In this document: piece by piece, positions 6,294 through 13,266 of the stretch
How the letters are laid out: each line of letters opens with the position of its first letter
Position numbering within the stretch: the stretch's first letter is position 1
NCBI GenBank assembly: GCA_900754285.1
Contig: CAAECB010000006.1
Location: 1-13,277, forward strand
Direction of reading: 5' to 3'
Length of the DNA stretch: 13,277 nt
Origin: Clostridia bacterium
Lineage (GTDB): Bacteria > Bacillota > Clostridia > TANB77 > CAG-508
Position numbers and translations under genes: made by a program
Notes under the pieces: generated by a model
What the model saw: only the letters and a program-made list of their open reading frames with translations
The model's database searches: none
Told to the model about the DNA's origin: nothing

Positions 6294-7991
6294 ATGACAA
6301 AAAAATGGCAAATATATGAAATAGACGAACAAACAGAAAATAAAATAAAAGAATTAGAAGAAAGAGAAAAAATAAATAAATTATTAGCCACAATACTAGT
6401 AAACAGAAACATGACAGATCCAGAACAATTAAAAGTATTTTTACATCCAACAAGAAAAGACTTCCATGACCCATACTTAATGCCAGACATGAGAAAAGCA
6501 GTAAACAGAATAAAGCACGCAATAGAAACTCAAGAAAAAGTAATAATATATGGAGACTATGATGCAGACGGAATAACAAGTATAACAGTACTAAAAAGCT
6601 TTTTAGAAGCAAACAATTTACATGTAAACTATTATATACCAAATAGACTAGAAGAAGGATATGGTTTAAACAAACCAGCAGTAAAAAAAATAGCAGATGA
6701 ACAATACAAATTAATGATAACAGTAGACTGTGGAATATCAGCAATAGAAGAAATAAAATATGCAAATGAGCTAGGGTTAGAAACAATAGTAACAGACCAT
6801 CACGAAGTAGCAGAAGAATTACCAAAAGCACTAGCAGTAGTAGATGCAAAAAGAAAAGACAATCAATATCCATGTAGAGACCTAGCAGGAGTTGGAGTAG
6901 TATTTAAGCTAATACAAGCACTGTCAATAGAATTAAACTTACCAGAAGAAGAATATCTAAAATATTTAGATATAGTATGTGTAGGAACAATATCAGACAT
7001 AGTGCCACTAAGAGATGAAAACAGAGTAATAGCTAAACTAGGGTTAATGCTAGTAAACCAAACAAAAAACATGGGATTAAGGTCATTACTAATATCATCA
7101 GGATACAAAACAATAGACTCAGGAGCAATATCATTTGGAGTAGCCCCAAGAATAAATGCATGTGGAAGAATGGGACATGCAGAAAAAGCACTAAAACTAT
7201 TTTTATCAAAAGACATAAATGAAGTAAACAAACTAACAGCAGAATTAAATGAATATAACAGAATAAGACAAGAAACAGAAAAAAGCATATATGAAGAAGC
7301 ACTAAACTTAATACAAAAAGAACATATCGAAGAAAAAAACACAATAGTAGTAGCAGGAGAAGGATGGCACCATGGAGTAATCGGAATAGTAGCATCAAAA
7401 ATAACAGAACTATATTTTAAACCAAGTATATTGCTATGTTATGAAGACGATTTAGCAAAAGGTTCAGGAAGAAGTATACCAGGATTTGATTTACACGAAG
7501 CACTTATGAAATGCACAGACACAATAGAAAGATTTGGCGGACACAGTATGGCAATAGGAATAACACTAAAAAAAGACATGGTAGAAAAATTTAGCCAAAA
7601 AGTAGAACAAATAGCTAAAGAATCAAATATAGAAGAAATAGTACCAGTAATATATATAGACAGCAAAATAGAACTAAATGAGATAAACAAACAAATGGTA
7701 GAAAGTCTAAAACAATTAGAACCATTTGGAGAAGGCAATAAAATGCCAATATTTGCAATAAAAAATCTAAAAATAGACTCAATAAGAGCATTATCAGAAG
7801 GAAAACATCTAAAATTAACATTAAGAGAAAACAACACAATAATAAATGCAATAGGATTTAACATGGGAAACCTAGCAGATGACTACAGAATAGGAGACAA
7901 AATAGATGTAGTAGGAGTTTTAGAAATAAATCATTTTAATGGTGTAGATATGTTACAAATAAATTTAAAAGACATAATGAAATCAGTATAA
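6294..7991 (+). CDS. recJ: Single-stranded-DNA-specific exonuclease RecJ
   Basis: A 5'-3' single-strand DNA exonuclease of the DHH phosphoesterase family, used in recombination and repair. The product is 565 residues, close to the E. coli-sized form and without the long C-terminal extension of Bacillus RecJ. Metal-binding motifs are intact: GDYDADG (87-93), VDCG (144-147), the DHH motif (Asp168-His169-His170) and VGTISDIVPL. The connecting region has APRINACGRMGHAEKAL. The DHHA1 domain shows GWHHGVIGIVASKI, KGSGRSIPGFDLHEAL and RFGGHSMAIGITL. A C-terminal OB-type region starts near EPFGEGNKMPIF. The ribosome binding site is not ideal: GAAAGGA (6274-6280) is 13 nt from the ATG and AAGGA abuts it. 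Codon use leans strongly to A- and C-ending codons (ATA, GTA, AAC, GAC). Confidence 0.96.
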   Translation: MTKKWQIYEIDEQTENKIKELEEREKINKLLATILVNRNMTDPEQLKVFLHPTRKDFHDPYLMPDMRKAVNRIKHAIETQEKVIIYGDYDADGITSITVLKSFLEANNLHVNYYIPNRLEEGYGLNKPAVKKIADEQYKLMITVDCGISAIEEIKYANELGLETIVTDHHEVAEELPKALAVVDAKRKDNQYPCRDLAGVGVVFKLIQALSIELNLPEEEYLKYLDIVCVGTISDIVPLRDENRVIAKLGLMLVNQTKNMGLRSLLISSGYKTIDSGAISFGVAPRINACGRMGHAEKALKLFLSKDINEVNKLTAELNEYNRIRQETEKSIYEEALNLIQKEHIEEKNTIVVAGEGWHHGVIGIVASKITELYFKPSILLCYEDDLAKGSGRSIPGFDLHEALMKCTDTIERFGGHSMAIGITLKKDMVEKFSQKVEQIAKESNIEEIVPVIYIDSKIELNEINKQMVESLKQLEPFGEGNKMPIFAIKNLKIDSIRALSEGKHLKLTLRENNTIINAIGFNMGNLADDYRIGDKIDVVGVLEINHFNGVDMLQINLKDIMKSV

Positions 7992-8068
7992 AATAAAATT
8001 ATATAAAAAACTTAGAATTTGTGTATAAAAGAGAAAAAATCTCAAAATAAAAAGGGGATGAAACATAA

Positions 8069-10270
8069 ATGCAAGAAAAAGAAATAACAATACAAGATAT
8101 AATATCAAAAAGAAAGCAACATTCAAGAAGAGTAGACACAAAATTAATAATGAAAGCATACAATTTGGCAAACGAAAAACACAAAGACCAAAAAAGACAC
8201 TCAGGAGAGCCATATATAATCCATCCAATGAATGTAGCATACATACTAGCAGATGTAGGATTAGATGACAGCACAATATGTGCAGCTTTATTGCATGATG
8301 TAATAGAAGACACAGATGTAACAGACCAAGACATAAGAAAACAATTCGGAGACGAAATAGCAGACATGGTAGAAGGAGTAACAAAACTAGGTACAATGAA
8401 TTTTGTATCAGTAGAAGAAAGACAAGTAGAAGACTACCGAAAAATGTTTTTAGCAATGGGAAAAGACATAAGAGTAATAATCATAAAATTAGCAGACAGG
8501 CTACACAACATGAGAACATTAAAATTTCTAAAAAGAGATAGACAAATAGCAAATGCCAAAGAAACAATGGAAATATATGCACCACTAGCAAATAGATTAG
8601 GATTATACTCAATGAAATGGGAGCTAGAGGACTTATCATTTAAATACTTATATCCAGAAGAATATCATGAATTAGTAGAAGGAATAAACAAAAAAAGAGA
8701 AGAAAGACTACAATTCATAGAAAAAATAATGGCAGATATACGAGTACAACTAAAAAAGCAACATATAGATGCAGAAGTAACAGGAAGAGCAAAACACTTG
8801 TATAGCATATACAGAAAAATGAAAAGAGATAACAAAACACTAGACCAAATATATGATTTATTTGCATTACGTATATTAGTAAATTCAGTAAAAGACTGTT
8901 ATGCAGCATTAGGAGTAGTACATGAAATGTACAGCCCAATGCCAGGAAGATTTAAAGACTATATAGCAGTGCCAAAACCAAATATGTATCAATCAATACA
9001 TACAACACTATTAGGAGAAAAAGGAACACCATTTGAAGTACAAATAAGAACATGGGACATGCATAGAGTAGCAGAATACGGAATAGCAGCACATTGGGCA
9101 TATAAAGAAGCAAGTTATTTTGGAAAAAAACAATCAGTCAAAGTAGAAGAAGACAAATTAGCCTGGTTAAGAGAAACACTAGAATGGCAAAAAGATATGC
9201 AAGACCCACAAGAATTTTTAGACACATTAAGAACAGAATTATTTGTAGACGAAGTATATGTATTTACACCAAAAGGAGCAATAAAAGTACTACCAAGAGG
9301 AGCAACACCAATAGATTTTGCATACAGTGTACACGCAGAAGTAGGAAATCATATGACAGGCTGCAAAATAAACAGTAAAATGATGCCAATAATAACACCA
9401 CTAAAAAGTGGAGACATAATAGAAATCCTAACATCAGAAAATTCAAAAGGACCAAGTAGAGACTGGCTAAAATTTGTAAAAAGCACAGGAGCAAAAAATA
9501 AAATAAAAGCCTGGTTCAAAAAAGCCCTAAGAGAAGAAAACATAGAAAAAGGAAAAGAACTAATAGAAAAAGAAATAAAGAGATTAGGATTTACACATGC
9601 AGACTTATTTAAAAATCAATATATAGAGCCAATGCTAGAAAAATACAGATATAAAAATGTAGAAGAAATGTATGCAGCAGTAGGATTTGGAGCAAACTCA
9701 CCAGTAAAAATAATAGCAAGAGTATTACAAGAATACAGAAAAGAGCATGAAGAAATAAATGTAGAAGAAAAAATCCAAGAACTAAGTAAAGAGCAAAAAG
9801 ACAGAAAAGCCAAAGCAGCTGCAGCAAGTTCAGGAGTTGTAGTAAAAGGAATAGACAACTGTTTAGTAAAACTATCAAAATGCTGTAATCCACTACCAGG
9901 AGACGAAATAGTAGGATATATAACAAAAGGACGAGGAGTATCAGTACACCGCAAAGACTGTGTAAATGTAAAAGATTTACTAACAGAAGAAAGCAGAATG
10001 ATAGATGTAGAATGGTACAAAGAAGCAAAAGAAAGCTATCAAGTAGAAATAGAAGTATTAGCAAATGATAGAAGCGGACTATTAGTAGACATATTAAACA
10101 AACTAAAAGACACAAAAGCAAAACTAATGGGAGTAAATACAAGAACAACAAAAGAACGAATAGCAATAATGGACATATCAGTAGAAATAGACAACTTAGA
10201 GGAACTAAACAAAGTACAAAAAGCGATCAGAAAAGTAGACAGTGTATATGAAGTAAGAAGAAAGAGATAA
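8069..10270 (+). CDS. relA: Bifunctional (p)ppGpp synthetase/hydrolase, Rel/RSH
   Basis: Makes (p)ppGpp from ATP and GTP/GDP when uncharged tRNA sits on the ribosome, and also hydrolyses it. The product is 733 residues, the usual long RSH size. The N-terminal HD hydrolase domain has intact residues: Arg43, His52, His76-Asp77, Glu80-Asp81 and Asp143 (KLADRLHN). The synthetase domain has Asp263 (YDLFALRIL), Glu323 (FEVQIRT) and the RFKD motif that marks bifunctional Rel/SpoT enzymes; RelA-only enzymes have ExDD. A TGS domain (DEVYVFTPKGAIKVLPRGATP) follows. Next comes a helical region, then the conserved-cysteine zinc-finger motif (KCCNPLPGDEIVGYITKGRGVSVHRKDC), here in two visible pieces, and a C-terminal ACT domain. 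It is 77 nt after recJ, with site AAGGGGATGA. The final base of its TAA stop is the first base of palindromic element 1. It could equally be named rel. Confidence 0.97.
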   Translation: MQEKEITIQDIISKRKQHSRRVDTKLIMKAYNLANEKHKDQKRHSGEPYIIHPMNVAYILADVGLDDSTICAALLHDVIEDTDVTDQDIRKQFGDEIADMVEGVTKLGTMNFVSVEERQVEDYRKMFLAMGKDIRVIIIKLADRLHNMRTLKFLKRDRQIANAKETMEIYAPLANRLGLYSMKWELEDLSFKYLYPEEYHELVEGINKKREERLQFIEKIMADIRVQLKKQHIDAEVTGRAKHLYSIYRKMKRDNKTLDQIYDLFALRILVNSVKDCYAALGVVHEMYSPMPGRFKDYIAVPKPNMYQSIHTTLLGEKGTPFEVQIRTWDMHRVAEYGIAAHWAYKEASYFGKKQSVKVEEDKLAWLRETLEWQKDMQDPQEFLDTLRTELFVDEVYVFTPKGAIKVLPRGATPIDFAYSVHAEVGNHMTGCKINSKMMPIITPLKSGDIIEILTSENSKGPSRDWLKFVKSTGAKNKIKAWFKKALREENIEKGKELIEKEIKRLGFTHADLFKNQYIEPMLEKYRYKNVEEMYAAVGFGANSPVKIIARVLQEYRKEHEEINVEEKIQELSKEQKDRKAKAAAASSGVVVKGIDNCLVKLSKCCNPLPGDEIVGYITKGRGVSVHRKDCVNVKDLLTEESRMIDVEWYKEAKESYQVEIEVLANDRSGLLVDILNKLKDTKAKLMGVNTRTTKERIAIMDISVEIDNLEELNKVQKAIRKVDSVYEVRRKR

Positions 10271-10382
10271 GGTGTTTTCGGGGCCGGACTCAAAAAACAC
10301 CTTCAAAAAATGAAACAATATAAAAATATAATAAAATTAAGAAAAGATGAGGTGTTTTTTGAGTCCGGCCCCGAAAACACCT
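10270..10382. repeat. Palindromic repeat element 1 (33-bp arms), between relA and the MBL gene
   Basis: A perfect 33-bp inverted repeat: the left arm 10270-10302 begins AGGTGTTTTCGGGGCCGG and the right arm 10350-10382 is its exact reverse complement. The AT-rich centre is 47 bases. Each arm can also fold alone (GGTGTTTT 10271-10278 with AAAACACC 10294-10301), giving two back-to-back hairpins or one long stem. The core CGGGGCCGGACTC is far more GC-rich than its surroundings. Element 2 (11049-11159) is a close relative, with the same arms and a shared 28-base stretch in the centre. This resembles a REP/BIME pair or a MITE. The arm termini do not end in a T-run, so it is not a normal terminator. 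A TATAAT at 10327-10332 has no good -35. Confidence 0.9.
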
Positions 10383-10398
10383 CACAAGAGCGGAAAAA

Positions 10399-11049
10399 AT
10401 GATATTAAAAGAACTTAAGATTAACACATTTGTAGGAGGAGACCCAACAAATTGTTATATAATATATGATGAAGAAAGCAAAGAAACAATGTGTATAGAC
10501 CCAGCAGGAGATGTAGAAAAAATAGAATATATGATAAAAGAAATATTAAAAGGAAATTTAAAATACATCTATTTAACACATTGCCATGGAGACCACATAG
10601 GAGGAGTAACAGAGCTAAAGCAAAAATGTGGAGGAAAAATATTAATCCAAAGAGAAGACAGCAAAGGCCTAAATGATAAATACATAAATTTATCAGGAAT
10701 AATAAATCTACCAGAAATCGAATTAGAAGCAGACTCAATAGTAGATGATGGAGACCTAATCCATTTAGGAAACTTAGAATTCAAAGTAATACACACACCA
10801 GGACACACAAAAGGAGGTTCATGTGTATATTGCGAAAAAGAGAAATGCTTATTTTCAGGAGATACCATGTTTTCTGGAACATGGGGAAGAACAGATTTAC
10901 CAACATCAAGTAGAGAAGATATAATGAAATCAATTACAGAAAAATTACTAAAATTACCAGATGAAACTATAGTATATCCAGGACATGGGAAACCTACAAG
11001 AATAGGTGATGAAAAAAGAATTTATTTAGAACTAAAACCTAAGCAGTAG
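10399..11049 (+). CDS. MBL-fold metallohydrolase, glyoxalase II-like (YcbL/GloB type)
   Basis: A zinc-dependent hydrolase of 216 residues. All metal ligands are visible: the HxHxDH motif (His61, His63, Asp65, His66), His136 in HTPGHTKGG, Asp155 in FSGDTMF and His196 in YPGHGKPT. The short C-terminus matches the small glyoxalase II-like group and lacks the glutathione-binding helical domain of full GloB. Thioester or related hydrolysis is likely, but the substrate cannot be read from sequence. Such a gene commonly sits between relA/dtd and hisS in clostridia. Palindromic elements fill both flanking gaps. The ribosome binding site is weak (GAGCGG, 10388-10393), just after element 1, so translation may be low or affected by that hairpin. 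The TAG stop shares its last bases with element 2. Confidence 0.93.
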   Translation: MILKELKINTFVGGDPTNCYIIYDEESKETMCIDPAGDVEKIEYMIKEILKGNLKYIYLTHCHGDHIGGVTELKQKCGGKILIQREDSKGLNDKYINLSGIINLPEIELEADSIVDDGDLIHLGNLEFKVIHTPGHTKGGSCVYCEKEKCLFSGDTMFSGTWGRTDLPTSSREDIMKSITEKLLKLPDETIVYPGHGKPTRIGDEKRIYLELKPKQ

Positions 11050-11159
11050 GTGTTTTTGGGGACGGACTCAAAAAACACCTTCAAAAAACAAAGCGATATA
11101 AAAATATAATAAAATTAAGAAAATGTAAGGTGTTTTTTGAGTCCGTCCCCAAAAACACC
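11049..11159. repeat. Palindromic repeat element 2 (33-bp arms), between the MBL gene and hisS
   Basis: A perfect 33-bp inverted repeat: the left arm 11049-11081 begins GGTGTTTTTGGGGACGG and the right arm 11127-11159 is its exact reverse complement, around a 45-base AT-rich centre. It is the same family and orientation as element 1. The centre shares ATATAAAAATATAATAAAAT and the following ATTAAGAAAA-type bases without a change. Relative to element 1 the arms differ at two core positions (C to T, C to A), each matched by the complementary change in the other arm. The left end overlaps the last base (or two) of the MBL stop codon. The right end lies three bases before the hisS ribosome binding region. 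Confidence 0.9.
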
Positions 11160-11178
11160 CAGAAAGAAGTGATAATAA

Positions 11179-12477
11179 ATGAAAAAAGTAGAACCAAGAA
11201 CCTTAGCGGGCTTCATGGAATTATTGCCAAGTGAGCAAATATTATTTGAACAAATGAAAAACACAATAGAAGAAACATATCAACAATACGGATTTTTGCC
11301 AATAGACACACCAATACAAGAATTATCAGAAGTATTATTAGCAAAAGCAGGAGGAGAAACAGAAAAGCAAATCTACAGATTTGAAAAAGGAGACACAGAC
11401 ATATCATTAAGATTTGACTTAACAGTACCACTAGCCAAATATGTAGCAAAAAATTATGGAGTACTAAGTTTTCCATTCAGAAGATACCAAATAGGAAAAG
11501 TATATAGAGGAGAAAAAGTACAAAAAGGAAGATTCCGTGAATTTTATCAATGTGATATTGACATAATTGGAGATGGAGAGCTAAGTATTTTAAATGATGC
11601 AGAATTGCCAAGTGTCATATATACAGTTTTCAAAAGACTAGGATTTGACAACTTCACAATAAGAATGAACAACAGAAAATTATTAAATGGATTATTTGCT
11701 GAAATTGGACAAAAAGAAAACAGCACAGAAATCTTACGTATAATTGACAAAATAGATAAAATAGGAAAAGAAGCAGTACAAGAAGAGCTAATAAAATTAG
11801 GAGTAGAACCAAGCCATGTAGAAAAAATAATGACATTTATTTTAATACAAGGAACAAATCAAGAAAAAATTGAACAGCTAGAAAATCTAAAAATCCAAAA
11901 CGAAGAATTTAATCAAGGATTGGAAGAAATGAAGCAAGTCCTAAAATATGTAGGAATTTTTGGAGTACCAGAAAAAAATTATCAATTAGATTTAACAATA
12001 GCAAGAGGACTAGACTATTATACAGGAACAGTATATGAGACATTTTTAAATGATTACAGAGAATTAGGAAGTGTATGTTCAGGAGGACGTTATGAAAATT
12101 TAGCAGATTATTACACAGACAAAAAATTGCCAGGAGTTGGTATATCTATAGGATTAACAAGATTATTTTACAAATTAAATGAATTACAATTGATAAAAGC
12201 AGACAAAAAATCTATAGCAGATGCACTAGTTATTTCTATGGTAGATGATATGGAAATACCAATAAAAATAGCAACCAAATTACGTAATGAAGGCAAAAAA
12301 GTTGAAATTTACTTGAATAATAAAAAATTAAAAGCAAAATTCAAATATGCAGACAAACTAGAAATTCCATATGTAATAATAATAGGAGAAGATGAAATTG
12401 CAAAAAATATAGTCAAAGTTAAAAACATGAAAACAGGAGAAGAATTTGAATGCAATCAAGATGAAATAAAATTTTAA
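11179..12477 (+). CDS. hisS: Histidyl-tRNA synthetase
   Basis: A class II aminoacyl-tRNA synthetase that charges tRNA-His; the product is 432 residues, the normal size. Motif 2 is KGRFREFYQCDIDIIG (from Lys116, Arg120). The histidine-binding signature ARGLDYYTG is at 275-283. The second HisRS signature SGGRYENL is at 301-308, and motif 3 GVGISIGLTRL at 319-329. A C-terminal anticodon-binding domain starts near residue 345 (ADALVISMVDD). The intact histidine and ATP motifs separate it from HisZ. It is odd in that the N-terminus reads RTLAGFMELLP instead of the usual bacterial RGTxDxLP, and REFYQCDIDIIG resembles the eukaryotic/archaeal-like HisRS clade. The AAGAAGTGA site (11164-11172) and ATG lie just after element 2. 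No T-box leader is present. Codon use shifts from A-ending to T-ending in the second half. Confidence 0.95.
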   Translation: MKKVEPRTLAGFMELLPSEQILFEQMKNTIEETYQQYGFLPIDTPIQELSEVLLAKAGGETEKQIYRFEKGDTDISLRFDLTVPLAKYVAKNYGVLSFPFRRYQIGKVYRGEKVQKGRFREFYQCDIDIIGDGELSILNDAELPSVIYTVFKRLGFDNFTIRMNNRKLLNGLFAEIGQKENSTEILRIIDKIDKIGKEAVQEELIKLGVEPSHVEKIMTFILIQGTNQEKIEQLENLKIQNEEFNQGLEEMKQVLKYVGIFGVPEKNYQLDLTIARGLDYYTGTVYETFLNDYRELGSVCSGGRYENLADYYTDKKLPGVGISIGLTRLFYKLNELQLIKADKKSIADALVISMVDDMEIPIKIATKLRNEGKKVEIYLNNKKLKAKFKYADKLEIPYVIIIGEDEIAKNIVKVKNMKTGEEFECNQDEIKF

Positions 12478-12489
12478 GAAAAAGGTGTG

Positions 12490-12537
12490 AAAAGCGACAT
12501 GATTTTAATTTAAAATATTATATCAGTCGCTTTTATT
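12490..12537. terminator. Shared terminator between convergent hisS and the Crp-type gene
   Basis: AAAAGCGAC (12490-12498) pairs with GTCGCTTTT (12526-12534). After a one-base bulge the stem continues as TGAT (12500-12503) with ATCA (12522-12525). A T-rich tail follows on the plus strand (12531-12538), and on the minus strand the arm ends in TTTT (12493-12490). The regulator's stop codon lies at 12535-12533, inside the arm. Confidence 0.8.
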
Positions 12538-13165
12538 TATATAATAAAGTAATATTATTACCAGTTTTATCAATAAAACCATCATCTCTCAAAGACTTAA
12601 GTTCCCTCATCATAGCACTTCTATCAACACTTAAGTAATCAGCCAAATCAGTCAAAGAAAAGGGAAGAGTAAAACTTTTACGAAAAGTTCTAGTAGACAA
12701 AATATTAAAATAACCAAGTAATTTTTCCCTAATAGACCTTTTAGTCAATAATTCAACACGGCTATTCAAACTAATAACTTTTTGCATAACTAAATTAGAC
12801 AAATTATCATTCAAATATTGATGAAACTTACAATTAGATTTACATTTTTCCTGAAGATTATCATAAATAAAAAACAAAACATCACAACCCTGTTTAGCAG
12901 TAACAAAAAGTTCATTATTTGTAGTAACAACATAAAAAACTTCACCAAAAATATCATGCTCAGAAAAATGTTCAACAATAGTTTTATTACCATTAAAATC
13001 ATATCTAAGCAACTCAGCCTGACCAGAAATCAAAATGCAAAGTTGATTACGTTTTTGAATATAAGTTGTAATAGTCTCACCTTTTTTAAAATGTTTTTTT
13101 TGGAATTTTGAGCAATTGTGTTCACATAAATTTATAAAATCAGAAATAGATACTAAATTATTCAT
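12533..13165 (-). CDS. Crp/Fnr-family transcriptional regulator
   Basis: A 210-residue DNA-binding regulator. The N-terminal cNMP-binding-like beta barrel shows HFKKGETITTYIQ, LCILISGQAELLRYD and SEHDIFGEVFYV. A long dimerisation helix (SNLVMQKVISLNSRVELLTKRSIREKLLGYF) leads to a C-terminal Crp-type winged helix-turn-helix (LTDLADYLSVDRSAMMRELKSLRDDGFI). The ATG at 13165 is preceded by GAAAGGA (13180-13174), which sets this start. An upstream in-frame ATG at 13264 would add 33 unfamiliar residues and lies inside the promoter. A CKSNCKFH cysteine-histidine motif precedes the dimer helix. The ligand is unknown: the barrel lacks an obvious complete cAMP phosphate-binding signature, and the cysteines are not in the N-terminal Fnr cluster pattern. 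The target genes are not identifiable. Confidence 0.9.
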   Translation of the reverse strand: MNNLVSISDFINLCEHNCSKFQKKHFKKGETITTYIQKRNQLCILISGQAELLRYDFNGNKTIVEHFSEHDIFGEVFYVVTTNNELFVTAKQGCDVLFFIYDNLQEKCKSNCKFHQYLNDNLSNLVMQKVISLNSRVELLTKRSIREKLLGYFNILSTRTFRKSFTLPFSLTDLADYLSVDRSAMMRELKSLRDDGFIDKTGNNITLLYK

Positions 13166-13235
13166 ATAAAAAATCCTTTCAGGTAGATATTTAAAGAATT
13201 TAATAACTTTGCATAAACAAAAATTATTGATTTTA

Positions 13236-13264
13236 ATTATAACATCAAAGTGTTGCTTTTGCAA
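13236..13264 (-). promoter_or_regulatory. Promoter of the Crp/Fnr-family gene
   Basis: On the minus strand: -35 TTGCAA (13264-13259), a 17-base spacer, and a perfect -10 TATAAT (13241-13236) preceded by TG at the extended -10 position. Transcription would begin near 13229, leaving a leader of about 64 nt before the ATG at 13165. Confidence 0.8.
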
Positions 13265-13266
13265 CA
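13251..13266. promoter_or_regulatory. Palindromic operator candidate over the -35 box
   Basis: TGTTGC-TTTT-GCAACA is a perfect 6-4-6 inverted repeat. The four-base gap between half sites resembles Fnr-type boxes (TTGAT-N4-ATCAA). It overlaps the -35 of the Crp/Fnr-family gene, so autorepression by that protein is the simplest reading. No other copy is seen in the window. Confidence 0.5.

Noticed and set aside
6217..10293. Long minus-strand open frames opposite recJ and relA (very Leu-, Phe- and Ser-rich)
   Set aside because: They are shadows of the strongly A-rich sense strand, with no family motifs and full overlap with clear genes.
10270..11159. The MBL gene as cargo of a composite mobile element bounded by the two palindromes
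   Set aside because: An MBL hydrolase between relA and hisS is the normal clostridial arrangement, so the gene is probably native and the elements arrived separately. No transposase or target duplication is visible.
10270..11159. CRISPR-like repeats or ordinary intrinsic terminators
   Set aside because: There are only two copies about 780 nt apart with a gene between them, and no spacer array. The stems do not end in a T-run.
11050..11178. T-box leader ahead of hisS
   Set aside because: The gap is almost entirely palindromic element 2, and no T-box core or anti-terminator is seen.
11179..12477. HisZ (ATP phosphoribosyltransferase regulatory subunit) instead of HisRS
   Set aside because: The histidine-binding ARGLDYYTG motif, the motif 2 arginine and the C-terminal anticodon domain are all present.
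13226..13249. Fnr-type box TTGAT...ATCAA over the -10 of the Crp-like gene
   Set aside because: The half sites are 12 bases apart instead of four, and AT-rich sequence makes such pairs common.
13166..13264. Longer Crp-like protein starting at the ATG at 13264
   Set aside because: That start lies inside the -35 box and palindrome, has no good ribosome binding site in the window, and adds 33 residues not typical of the family. The internal ATG at 13165 has a good GAAAGGA site.
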